A stretch of 64,000 nucleotides of DNA. It comes from Agrobacterium vitis. Its GTDB lineage: Bacteria > Pseudomonadota > Alphaproteobacteria > Rhizobiales > Rhizobiaceae. A program made the position numbers and the translations under genes. The notes below the pieces were generated by a model. The model had not been told where the DNA came from and ran no database searches. It was given only the letters and a program-made list of their open reading frames with translations. The stretch covers positions 62,001 through 126,000 of the forward strand of contig NZ_JACXXJ020000002.1 in assembly GCF_014926405.1 (NCBI RefSeq), written 5' to 3'. Positions within the stretch are counted from its first letter, which is position 1, and every line of letters begins with the position of its first letter. Shown here piece after piece: positions 17,393-25,383 of the stretch.

Positions 17393-18088
17393 ATGAAACT
17401 ACTTACATTTTGCTCATTCAAGGGAGGCGCTGGCAAAACGACTGCGCTTATGGGTCTCTGTGCCGCCTTTGCAAACAGCGGTCGACGAGTGGCTCTATTG
17501 GACGCGGACGAGAACCGACCACTCAGGCGATGGAAGGAAAATGCTATACGAAGCAACACTTGGGATCCTCTCTGTGAAGTTTATAGCGCAGAGGAAATGT
17601 CGCTTCTCGAAGCGGGATATGAGGAGGCCGAGCGCCAGGGTTTCGACTATGCGCTAGCGGATACACATGGTGGTTCGAGCGAACTCAACAATACGATTAT
17701 CGCTAGCTCAGACATGCTTTTGATCCCGACTATGTTAACGCCGCTTGATGTTGATGAAGCACTTTCAACTTATCGCTATGTGATCGAGCTCTTGTTGAGC
17801 GAGAACCTGACGATTCCAACGGCCGTGTTACGCCAGCGCATGCCGGTCGGCCGCCTCACCGCCTCGCAACGGGCAATGTCAGACATGCTAGAGAACCTCC
17901 CCGTCGTTCAGTCGCCCATGCACGAGAGAGATGCATTCGCGGCGATGAAAGAACGGGGCATGTTGCATCTAACGCTGCTGAATACGAAAACCGATCCAAC
18001 GATGCGCCTCATCGAGCGGAACCTCAGGATCGCAATGGATGAACTCGTCGTCCTTTCACACTTGATCGGCGATGCCTTGGAGACCTGA
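17393..18088 (+). CDS. virC1: VirC1, ParA-like ATPase of T-DNA processing
   Basis: A 231-residue ParA/MinD-family ATPase that binds overdrive, stimulates T-strand production and recruits the relaxosome to the cell pole. The deviant Walker A motif KGGAGKTT is at residues 10-17; [15 protein letters not shown] follows, then [11 protein letters not shown] (Walker B region) and [16 protein letters not shown]. The length matches the family exactly (231). First of two genes; virC2 begins 2 bp after its stop codon. Confidence 0.97.
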   Translation: MKLLTFCSFKGGAGKTTALMGLCAAFANSGRRVALLDADENRPLRRWKENAIRSNTWDPLCEVYSAEEMSLLEAGYEEAERQGFDYALADTHGGSSELNNTIIASSDMLLIPTMLTPLDVDEALSTYRYVIELLLSENLTIPTAVLRQRMPVGRLTASQRAMSDMLENLPVVQSPMHERDAFAAMKERGMLHLTLLNTKTDPTMRLIERNLRIAMDELVVLSHLIGDALET

Positions 18089-18090
18089 AA

Positions 18091-18693
18091 ATGGGAATTC
18101 GCAAACCCGTTTTGTCGGTAGAGAAGGCTAGGCAGCTTGCTGTTGCTCGAACCGAGACAGTACGGCCTCTCCTGCCGATAGCAGCCCCCAACTTGGCCGT
18201 TTCGCAGTTTTCCACCGATATCGATCTGGCGCCGCGTCAAAGTCGGCCAGCCGCAACCAGACATGATCATCCCGATCAGCATCCAACGCCTACGGTCGAT
18301 GCCCTTAGCGCGCCTGCAGGTTCCGAGAAGGTACAAGTGTTTCTTTCGGCCCGTCCGCCTGCGCCAGATGTATCGGCGGTTTATGACAACCTTATCCGTC
18401 AATACAGCCCTTGCAAATCGCTGCAAATGATCTTGCGCCGAGCGCTCAGCGATTTCGAGATAATGCTGGCCGATGGATCGTTTCGTGCCGCGCCGAAAAG
18501 CTATCCGGTCCGTGATATCACCCCTGAAAAGTCCATCCTTGTTCAGACCTCCCGTATGTTCCCGGTGTCGCTGCTCCAAGTCGCTCGCAGTCATTTTGAT
18601 CCCGTGGGACTAGAGACCGCGCGGGCCTTCGGACAGAAGCTCGCCACTGCGGCGCTGGCATCCTTCTTTGCTGGCGAAAAGACCCGCCGTTGA
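18091..18693 (+). CDS. virC2: VirC2, T-DNA transfer enhancer
   Basis: A 200-residue protein that helps VirC1 raise T-DNA transfer, binding DNA through a ribbon-helix-helix-like C-terminal domain in the known structure. The N-terminal 80 residues are proline-rich and probably flexible. The conserved C-terminal part begins EKVQVFLSARPPAPDVSAVY and contains PCKSLQMILRRALSDFE and YPVRDITPEKSIL. Translated directly after virC1. A small hairpin, CCGCC-CGAA-GGCGG at 18717-18730, lies beyond the stop and may help end transcription before convergent virG. Confidence 0.95.
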   Translation: MGIRKPVLSVEKARQLAVARTETVRPLLPIAAPNLAVSQFSTDIDLAPRQSRPAATRHDHPDQHPTPTVDALSAPAGSEKVQVFLSARPPAPDVSAVYDNLIRQYSPCKSLQMILRRALSDFEIMLADGSFRAAPKSYPVRDITPEKSILVQTSRMFPVSLLQVARSHFDPVGLETARAFGQKLATAALASFFAGEKTRR

Positions 18694-18825
18694 CCTCTTA
18701 AGAATGACGCGACAGGCCGCCCGAAGGCGGATCGTTTGCAGGTGTGGCCAGGAAAGTTTGTCCCTGGCAGTCGGATCAACCAAGCGAATTGTGACACACT
18801 ACGATAACGCGAAAATTCGGGTCCG

Positions 18826-19551
18826 TCAGGCGGCGATTACCCCGCCGTAAGAGATATTCACATCCGCGTCAAAAAAATAGCCGGCACCCCGCGCTGTTTT
18901 GATCAACTTTGGGTTTGTCGAATCCCGCTCAAGTTTCCGGCGCAGCCTCAATATGAGAACATCAATGCTCCTGTCATATACTTCCTCCTCACGCACGCGA
19001 CACGCGATGAGAAGCTGCTCACGGGACAGGACATCACCTGGCTTTTCAAGGAAAGCGACGAGAAGATTGAACTCCCCTGCGGTAAGTTTCACCTCGCTAC
19101 CCTGTGTGGACATCAAACGGCGTTGCCTGAGACTAAGTGTCCAGTCAGCGAAACAAAACAAGCGCCGGTCTTTGGTTCGCACCACATTGGGTCGCACGCG
19201 CAACGCAACACGGAGGCGCGCCAGGAACTCACGTGTTCCAAAAGGTTTTGCGATAAAATCGGTTGCCCCCAGTTCGAGCGCAACAACTTTGTCTGCCTCC
19301 TCAAGGCGATCGCCGCTGATGATTATAATCGGAACATCGGATTTTGTGGCCAGACTGCGGACGATCTCAAGTCCGTCTTCACGCCCTAAATTGAGATCGA
19401 CGACGACCACGTCGACCGTCTCAGACGACATTACGCGGTTGAATTGTTGACTGTCTGATACGGCAGTGACCTTCAACGCGTGGACCGTAAGACACTCAGT
19501 GATAAGATGGCGCATGGCGGCATCGTCATCGATGACAAGAACGTGTTTCAA
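18826..19551 (-). CDS. virG: VirG, response regulator of the vir regulon
   Basis: A 241-residue OmpR-type transcription activator phosphorylated by VirA; it binds vir boxes and turns on all vir operons. Receiver domain: HVLVIDDD at the start, phospho-acceptor Asp52 in VVVVDLNLG, IIIISGD, and Lys in DFIAKPFG. The winged-helix domain has LTAGEFNLLVAFLEKPGDV, YDRSIDVLILRLRRKLE and KTARGAGYFFD. Two in-frame TTG starts exist. The one at 19551 gives the family length and has AAGGT eight bases upstream; the other, at 19566, adds five residues. No ATG is available, so a UUG start is likely. Confidence 0.96.
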   Translation of the reverse strand: MKHVLVIDDDAAMRHLITECLTVHALKVTAVSDSQQFNRVMSSETVDVVVVDLNLGREDGLEIVRSLATKSDVPIIIISGDRLEEADKVVALELGATDFIAKPFGTREFLARLRVALRVRPNVVRTKDRRLFCFADWTLSLRQRRLMSTQGSEVKLTAGEFNLLVAFLEKPGDVLSREQLLIACRVREEEVYDRSIDVLILRLRRKLERDSTNPKLIKTARGAGYFFDADVNISYGGVIAA

Positions 19552-19701
19552 CAGTTTACCTTTCAATTCCCGATTCTGTGGAACTCACAGTATCTAGACA
19601 AGCAAAGGCTGTACGCATCGTACCGCTCGTCAATTTTCTCTCGCTATACGGATACTTCGGCAAATTTTCGGCTAAACCGCGCATGACAATGCTAACGGCT
19701 T

Positions 19702-19713
19702 GTTTCAGTTTGA
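19702..19713 (-). promoter_or_regulatory. Candidate vir box upstream of virG
   Basis: TCAAACTGAAAC on the minus strand matches TNCAATTGAAAY at 10 of 12 positions, 150 bp before the virG start. VirG activates its own gene in A. tumefaciens, so a vir box is expected here. Confidence 0.6.
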
Positions 19714-19774
19714 TGACAAAGGTTGCTCCGACTTGACGCTGCAAAAGGCGGAGCCAGGATTTTGGCATGGATAT

Positions 19775-20809
19775 CTAGTGCTGGTTTAGAAGATCTCCTA
19801 TCGTTTCGCCGCGCCGGCGGGCATCGGCCGCGAGCCATATTTCGCCAACTTCGTAGACATCGCAGTAGGCGCGGAACGGGACGATGACATCAATTGCCGT
19901 TGCGAGCATGTCGATTAGCGTGCGATCTTCCAAGCTGGCCCCCTGGGCGCTGCTCTTCACCAGCGAAAACAGCTTTTTGAAGCCTTGGACGGGATTTGCC
20001 CCATGTATGGTTGAAATCGACCCGGGATGTCCTGAGACGACTTCACTCAGGTAGGCCCACGCGGCATCGTCACGCATCTCACCCAGCAGTATTCGATCAG
20101 GCCGCATCCGAAGACTTGCCTGGAGCAGTTGTTCCGCAGTCACAGCACCCAGTCCGACCCCATTCTTGGAGTAGAGCAGCCTGACATGATTCTCATGGGG
20201 AATGACGAGTTCGAGCGTATCTTCAATGGTGATCAGCCTTTCTTGCGGCGGAATAGCACTGATCAAGGTCTTGCTCATTGTTGTCTTGCCACTTCCAGTG
20301 GGACCGCAAAGCAACATTGTCAACTTACCGACGACGCATGCACGCAAGAATGATTCCAGATCGCCGCTGTCGTAGTGTCGAAGAATATCTTCGTCTTGTC
20401 GATCTTGGCACGTTTTCCGCATCCGCCACTTGTTCCACTGGCGAGCATCGTAACGAGACGAGACTTCGCCCAGTCCCGAAACGCGAATGCTTGGCCGTCG
20501 AATCGTCAAGCTCACCGTGTCCGATGGGACCGTTGGCGGCAAACAAATTTGTATTCGTTCGCCGCCGGGGAGTTCAGCGGCGCAAAGAGGATTGCGCGGG
20601 CCGACATCTTGTTTGCGCGATGCGCCCGCTAAAATGGCGATATCTTCGAGATCATCATAAGAGAGGGGTAAAGAGAACTTAGTGAAAACCCCTGCCTGGC
20701 GTACAAATGCTTCCCCAGGCCGATTTATCGCCACTTCTTCAGTCTTCGGATCATCGAGCCATTTCAAGACGGGATTGAGAAGGAAGCGCAATTGCGGATT
20801 TACTGCCAT
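19775..20809 (-). CDS. virB11: VirB11, secretion traffic ATPase
   Basis: A 344-residue hexameric ATPase of the GspE/PulE type at the cytoplasmic face of the inner membrane; it powers pilus formation and substrate transfer. The N-terminal domain (residues 1-135) precedes the RecA-like domain with Walker A GPTGSGKTTMSKT, Asp box ITIEDTLELVIP, Walker B RPDRILLGEMRDD and His box GHPGSISTIHGA. Length equals the A. tumefaciens protein (about 343). Last gene of virB, 33 bp after virB10. Confidence 0.97.
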   Translation of the reverse strand: MAVNPQLRFLLNPVLKWLDDPKTEEVAINRPGEAFVRQAGVFTKFSLPLSYDDLEDIAILAGASRKQDVGPRNPLCAAELPGGERIQICLPPTVPSDTVSLTIRRPSIRVSGLGEVSSRYDARQWNKWRMRKTCQDRQDEDILRHYDSGDLESFLRACVVGKLTMLLCGPTGSGKTTMSKTLISAIPPQERLITIEDTLELVIPHENHVRLLYSKNGVGLGAVTAEQLLQASLRMRPDRILLGEMRDDAAWAYLSEVVSGHPGSISTIHGANPVQGFKKLFSLVKSSAQGASLEDRTLIDMLATAIDVIVPFRAYCDVYEVGEIWLAADARRRGETIGDLLNQH

Positions 20810-20842
20810 GTGTGCATCTCCGATGCTTTGGCTATCTGAGAA

Positions 20843-21967
20843 TTAACGCCGATGCCAACTCTTCGCCAATCCACCAGTTATGTGAAGCTGGTAGATGTCT
20901 GAGAAATCCAGGTCCCGTGCTACGAAGATGGAGACGGTATCACCCTGATTCTTCTTCAAGGTTGGGGGAATGTTTATGGTCGCCCTCAGGGCTGTGTCGG
21001 CCGCTTGTTCACCGTTATTTTGAAAACTGTTGAAGCTGGTCCCGCCATCCGAGCTGCCAGCGTAATGACTTGCCGCTTGCACGGCGCCCTGGACGACGCT
21101 CAGGAGCATAGCCCCACCGAAACGCTTCCAGAAGTGGTTGTCGACCGTGCCTGGCAGTCCGGATCGGCCAAGTTCGTCAGCACCTGGAGAAAAAAGAGAA
21201 ACGACGGCGTGAGCCGGCGTCTCGGCGCGATTCCAGAGAACAAAAACACGGGCATCTCCCTGTTGCAGCCCATGCTGGATTTCGCCCACCACGGTCGTGC
21301 CGCGATCCAGGAGCACAACATTGCCGGTTGCTCCGCGTATGTCCCCGGGCAGCACACATTTTACATAGCCTGCCAGGTTTGTATCAATGGCTGTTTGCAG
21401 TATGCAGGGAATGATCGTCCCTTGCGTAACAGTGAAATCGGGGTGCGGCAAAAGCGCAGCACGGCTGGGTTCCAACACGGTGGGGTTCATGCGGATTGAA
21501 AGATCGTTTTCAGCAGACGCCTCAGACTCCGGTAATGAGCTGGATTTCCTATTATCCTCCCCGTCGCTGTGAATATCGGCGTTCCGCGTAGGTTTGTCAC
21601 TCTGATCACTTCCGCTATAGGCAAAGATTGGTGTTTCTTCCGGCCGCACTTCGTTGTGTTCTCGCTGATGTTGATCGGGCGGAGAGGTTGCCTCAGTGGT
21701 TGGCTGGGAAGCCGTAGGGTTTGAGGGGATGTCAATCGGCGCCGGCCGAAAAGGCTTGGTGTTGGCGTCGATCATTGTGTCTGGGGGAGAGGGCTCGGTC
21801 TTTTTCTTTGGACGCGCACCAAGCCAAATCAGACCCAACGACAGTACGAGAACCAGACCGGCAACAACAAGCTTCTGCGATCCCGAAAGACGTCGGCGAT
21901 GAGGATCGGAGACCAGAGATGCCGATGCATCTATAGCTGCTCCAGGTTGAGAGTTGACTTCATTCAT
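20843..21967 (-). CDS. virB10: VirB10, inner-to-outer membrane scaffold
   Basis: A 374-residue core-complex protein spanning both membranes. A short cytoplasmic part is followed by one membrane segment ([19 protein letters not shown], about residues 28-48) and a long proline-rich periplasmic region. The conserved C-terminal barrel domain includes [57 protein letters not shown] and [20 protein letters not shown]. Its start overlaps the end of virB9 by 4 bp. It senses ATP use by VirD4 and VirB11 in the well-studied system. Confidence 0.96.
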   Translation of the reverse strand: MNEVNSQPGAAIDASASLVSDPHRRRLSGSQKLVVAGLVLVLSLGLIWLGARPKKKTEPSPPDTMIDANTKPFRPAPIDIPSNPTASQPTTEATSPPDQHQREHNEVRPEETPIFAYSGSDQSDKPTRNADIHSDGEDNRKSSSLPESEASAENDLSIRMNPTVLEPSRAALLPHPDFTVTQGTIIPCILQTAIDTNLAGYVKCVLPGDIRGATGNVVLLDRGTTVVGEIQHGLQQGDARVFVLWNRAETPAHAVVSLFSPGADELGRSGLPGTVDNHFWKRFGGAMLLSVVQGAVQAASHYAGSSDGGTSFNSFQNNGEQAADTALRATINIPPTLKKNQGDTVSIFVARDLDFSDIYQLHITGGLAKSWHRR

Positions 21968-22845
21968 CGCCTCGCCCCCTTCAGCACGCGCATTACATCG
22001 GGTCTGACCGTACCAGTCCCAGTCTTTCGTCCGATGGCGTCATATGCTTTATTCCAGATGCACAGCACGGTATGACCGTCCCGCAGACGCCACTCCCGGG
22101 CGACCGAGGCGACCTCCACGTAGTCTCCTTTAACTGAGTAGTTGGCAGTGGCTTCCTTCCCATCTGGATTGACGACGTAGATCGAAGGTACACGCACGTT
22201 TCCGGGAAAGCGGAATGTCGTGGTAGATCCGTTGTCGAAGACCTCGAGCGGCCCCAGCGAACGGTTTCCTTGGGCAACATAGTTCCAATTTTTTGCACCC
22301 GGGACGCCGGTTGCTGTCGGCTGATCCAACAAGTCCTGTGCTCGATGCTGGTATTGTGTTTGCGCTCTTAGCCTGCCCGCCAGCTCTCTCTGTTCTGTCT
22401 CTTTTCGGCGAGCAGCGGCAGCATCGGCGGGATAAGTGAATTGCACGCTGTAGTAGAGATCGGGCGTCTCTTTATCGAGACGAGACATCGTCTTTGTCGT
22501 GAGGCTGAAAACATAGCGCCGCATTCCTGCGTCGCTTGCAGTCAGAACTATGACGGGCTGTGGCTGGAGGACCTTGCTTGCCTTGAAGAACAGATAATTG
22601 CCGCGGGGCAGAGCCGCGAGGTCCTTGCTGTTGGAAACGGCGACGGCTGTCACGGTCTCGTTGGCACCGAATGTTACGACCACGGTGGCCCCAACAGCGG
22701 TTGAAAGGTGCACAACCTGATCAGGGTTGTAGGCGAGATAGCGCATTCGTGGATCTTGGGTGCCGGCCGCTGGCGTGTCTTCCGCCTTCGCCCCGCTCGT
22801 AACAAAAAGCACACAGGCCAGTGCCAAAAACAGAAGCTTGGTCAT
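21964..22845 (-). CDS. virB9: VirB9, outer-membrane core protein
   Basis: A 293-residue periplasmic/outer-membrane subunit that pairs with lipoprotein VirB7 and VirB10 in the core complex. A signal peptide is clear ([21 protein letters not shown]). Conserved blocks: [93 protein letters not shown] and [20 protein letters not shown]. The Cys in [11 protein letters not shown] probably forms the known disulfide with VirB7. It overlaps virB8 by 4 bp. Confidence 0.96.
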   Translation of the reverse strand: MTKLLFLALACVLFVTSGAKAEDTPAAGTQDPRMRYLAYNPDQVVHLSTAVGATVVVTFGANETVTAVAVSNSKDLAALPRGNYLFFKASKVLQPQPVIVLTASDAGMRRYVFSLTTKTMSRLDKETPDLYYSVQFTYPADAAAARRKETEQRELAGRLRAQTQYQHRAQDLLDQPTATGVPGAKNWNYVAQGNRSLGPLEVFDNGSTTTFRFPGNVRVPSIYVVNPDGKEATANYSVKGDYVEVASVAREWRLRDGHTVLCIWNKAYDAIGRKTGTGTVRPDVMRVLKGARR

Positions 22846-23555
22846 TGCTGGCTCCGCGTCGCGTTCGAAACCGTATCTTCCGAGGTTTGATAGGAGGTGA
22901 CAATTAAACCGCCCGGATTGGTCAGCCTCAGTCGGCTTGGCAAGTTCGTCAGTTTCTCATAGCGGACTGTTGCGGTCCAGGTGGTTACTATGGGAGTCTG
23001 CCCGTCTATGAGGAGGGCGCGTTTGTAACGGATCTGCTGCACACCCGGCATGATCTCATTTGAGCCGATATGGTCGACTTCCAGCTTTCCGCGCTTGCCG
23101 ATTATGGTTTGGGGCGAGCTTGGATTGGGATAGTTGAAGAATTGCTGATAATCTTGGCGCACAGTTGGAGCACTGAAGTCCGAGACCAGATCATAGGCAT
23201 ATTGGGCTGTATCCGCCGTATAGCCTTCGCGCAGACGGACATACTCCCACAAAGATGCATTAATAACTGCTTGCTCCTGCGTTGCAGGCAAGCGCGAAAT
23301 AGACACTTCACTGTCAATCGTACCGTCAGGGCGTACCCACAGATAGACTGGCACAAGTTTGTTCAGTGGGACCATCGTGGCGATAGCGAAAGCCTGCGCC
23401 ACATTTCCCACGACCGCGACAATTGCCATAGCGCCCAAGGCTCTGGAAATTCGCCGAGCTGATTTGGCACGCGCAGATTGAAACGCTTGTACTTGCTTAT
23501 AGTGGTCCGCCAATGCTTCCCGCTCTACCAGCAGGGCATGTTCAGGGTCCTTCAT
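22842..23555 (-). CDS. virB8: VirB8, inner-membrane assembly factor
   Basis: A 237-residue bitopic inner-membrane protein that nucleates assembly of the secretion machine. One membrane segment lies at about residues 40-62 (ALGAMAIVAVVGNVAQAFAI). The periplasmic NTF2-like domain has PVYLWVRPDGTIDSEVSISR, SLWEYVRLREGYTADTAQYA and NPGGLIVTSYQTSED. Length is identical to the A. tumefaciens protein. Its start codon lies inside the end of virB7 (14-bp overlap). Confidence 0.96.
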   Translation of the reverse strand: MKDPEHALLVEREALADHYKQVQAFQSARAKSARRISRALGAMAIVAVVGNVAQAFAIATMVPLNKLVPVYLWVRPDGTIDSEVSISRLPATQEQAVINASLWEYVRLREGYTADTAQYAYDLVSDFSAPTVRQDYQQFFNYPNPSSPQTIIGKRGKLEVDHIGSNEIMPGVQQIRYKRALLIDGQTPIVTTWTATVRYEKLTNLPSRLRLTNPGGLIVTSYQTSEDTVSNATRSQQ

Positions 23556-23709
23556 TTGCTCCTCCCGCGTTTCCAGGCTGAAGGTCCGGCTGAGCAGGCT
23601 GCCATCGCCCGACGTTCAGCGGGAATATGGGCCCCTTGGGGCTCGCCAACTGGTCATGTGATTGACAAGACGCCAGGCCGAGGATCAGAAAGAGCAGACA
23701 ATATCTCAT
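23542..23709 (-). CDS. virB7: VirB7, outer-membrane lipoprotein
   Basis: A 55-residue lipoprotein that stabilises VirB9. It reads MRYCLLFLILGLASC, a lipoprotein signal ending in a lipobox (L-A-S-C) with lipidated Cys15, then GPIFPLNVGRWQP, the conserved VirB9-contact segment. Unlike the A. tumefaciens protein, there is no second cysteine near residue 24 (the sequence there is QLASPKGP where Cys would be expected), so the usual disulfide with VirB9 may be missing. Length equals the known VirB7. GGAGGAAT precedes the ATG. Confidence 0.93.
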   Translation of the reverse strand: MRYCLLFLILGLASCQSHDQLASPKGPIFPLNVGRWQPAQPDLQPGNAGGANEGP

Positions 23710-23736
23710 AGGATTCCTCCATTCATGGGGCTTAAG

Positions 23737-24624
23737 CTAACGGCGGACTACCCGGGCGAAATGGCGATTTAGGCTACCTGCAGCTTGCGTCGCACCGCTC
23801 CAGTAGCTACCTCCAATATTTCCAGCGATTGCCGGAAGTGCGACGATCAGAGCATCTCCCGTCAGGAAGAACATATCGATCTCGTAAAGGCCGATTATCT
23901 TGGCGGCGGTCGTGCCGGCAGAAGTGACCACTCCCAACATTACTGCGAGCGCGGTCGCTTCCGTCAGAATCACAATAGTCGCCACTATGTTCAGTAGAAG
24001 AAGAAGTATCCCGTAGGTGACAAGTTGGCCGATCCATTTCGCTGCCATATCTCTGGTGCGATCGAAGAGATAGCCCACCAGGAACAATGGGCCGATCGCC
24101 AGCAGCACCTTGGTGAGAATTCCGACTGCATCGTAAATTCCAAACGCCGTCCAAAGCGTTCCGTAGAAGATCCATTGTGCGCCTTGAAAGGCGAGGATAT
24201 CTTGGTCGTTCATCGGCCCGATCTCAGAAGCAATCTTCTGGAAGGCTACCTGTGTTAGCGAGAACATCGTGTCGAGTTGGGCGGGGATGGTCTCCAAAGG
24301 AAGACCACTGACACTGAACCGCCGAATGAAGTTTGGAATCGTATCCTCGAAAACCGAGGCGATGTAATCATGATAGTCTGCTTGCCCAACGACAAGGGCA
24401 CCGACGATCGATACCATGATAACCCGAGTAATGCCGCTGCGTGCCTCCATCTCTCCACGCATTACAAGGATGCCCTGGACTATGATCCACAGTGTCACGC
24501 AAGCCACGAGAGGTGCGCTCACTGCCCGTTGAATATCCCCAAGCAAAGTGTCCAGTCCGACTGTAAAGGCGAGATCGAAAATCGTGTGTATCGCCGTGAA
24601 AGGCGCTGGAATGCTAAAATTCAT
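23737..24624 (-). CDS. virB6: VirB6, polytopic inner-membrane channel component
   Basis: A 295-residue membrane protein thought to form part of the inner-membrane passage for DNA and proteins. At least five hydrophobic segments are visible, including VACVTLWIIVQGILVM, VIMVSIVGALVVG, LLAIGPLFLVGYLF, YGILLLLLNIVATIVIL and ALIVALPAIAGNIGG. The large central periplasmic loop (about residues 85-165) is typical. Length is the same as the A. tumefaciens protein. It ends 27 bp before the virB7 start. Confidence 0.95.
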   Translation of the reverse strand: MNFSIPAPFTAIHTIFDLAFTVGLDTLLGDIQRAVSAPLVACVTLWIIVQGILVMRGEMEARSGITRVIMVSIVGALVVGQADYHDYIASVFEDTIPNFIRRFSVSGLPLETIPAQLDTMFSLTQVAFQKIASEIGPMNDQDILAFQGAQWIFYGTLWTAFGIYDAVGILTKVLLAIGPLFLVGYLFDRTRDMAAKWIGQLVTYGILLLLLNIVATIVILTEATALAVMLGVVTSAGTTAAKIIGLYEIDMFFLTGDALIVALPAIAGNIGGSYWSGATQAAGSLNRHFARVVRR

Positions 24625-24698
24625 TTGCCCTTACCTGGATTCAGCCTTAGATTTCTGTAGGAAAGGTCGGCTCTGCTTCTGGACGAGGAGCAAGGGGC

Positions 24699-25367
24699 TC
24701 AATGAAGCGAAGCCGCGCCAAACATGAGCGCAGTTGCCTGGTGTTCCTTTCGTTGGGCCACCGCCTCTTCAGCTTCGTGCAGGCCCGCCTGTGCTGTGGT
24801 CATCGTCAACAGGCTGGTTGCCTGAATGTTTTGGATAATTGCATCGTGGATCTGTTTGAGAAGCAACCCGTTGGTGACAGTTGCCTGCATAATGTTGCGT
24901 GAACGGGAGAGCTGGGTCGCTGTCTCAGAATTTGCCGTAAGGCGCTTGTCCATTGCATCCAAATTATCAGCAGCGACACCGGCAGCATTTGCAGCGCCCG
25001 CAATCTGTTCGCGCAGGAGACTTCCTTCAGCGTCGTTACCCACGACTGCCCGGTCGGCATCCAAGGTGATCGCACGCGCCGTTGTCGAAGCGGGCATCTG
25101 GGGCGAAAACATTTCCCTGTCGAGTTGATTGGGAGAAGGATATTGGTTCTTCTGATCGAGCGCGGACAACAGGCCGGTGACGCCAAACGACGATGTCAAC
25201 ATTGTCACCATCGTGATCAACTGTTCGAGGTTCGCCGCGGTATTGATGGCCGTTGTCAGCGTTTCGGCCTCCGTCGGAGGATCACTGACAACAAACTGTG
25301 CTCTGGCGGTCCCCGACAGAAGCAGGCATATGAATAGTGCGTTTATTGCAAGCTTCGTGGTTTTCAT
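24699..25367 (-). CDS. virB5: VirB5, minor T-pilus subunit
   Basis: A 222-residue periplasmic protein located at the T-pilus tip that aids host-cell contact. A signal peptide ends in GTARA. Mature conserved parts: QFVVSDPPTEAETLTTA, FGVTGLLSALDQKNQYPS, STTARAITLDADRAVVGND, then the long helix region QLSRSRNIMQATVTNGLLL and LTMTTAQAGLHEAEEAVAQR. ATG at 25367 gives the family start (MKTTKL); a start at 25400 would overlap virB4 and add 11 residues. Confidence 0.95.
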   Translation of the reverse strand: MKTTKLAINALFICLLLSGTARAQFVVSDPPTEAETLTTAINTAANLEQLITMVTMLTSSFGVTGLLSALDQKNQYPSPNQLDREMFSPQMPASTTARAITLDADRAVVGNDAEGSLLREQIAGAANAAGVAADNLDAMDKRLTANSETATQLSRSRNIMQATVTNGLLLKQIHDAIIQNIQATSLLTMTTAQAGLHEAEEAVAQRKEHQATALMFGAASLH

Positions 25368-25383
25368 GACTTCGATCTCCAGA

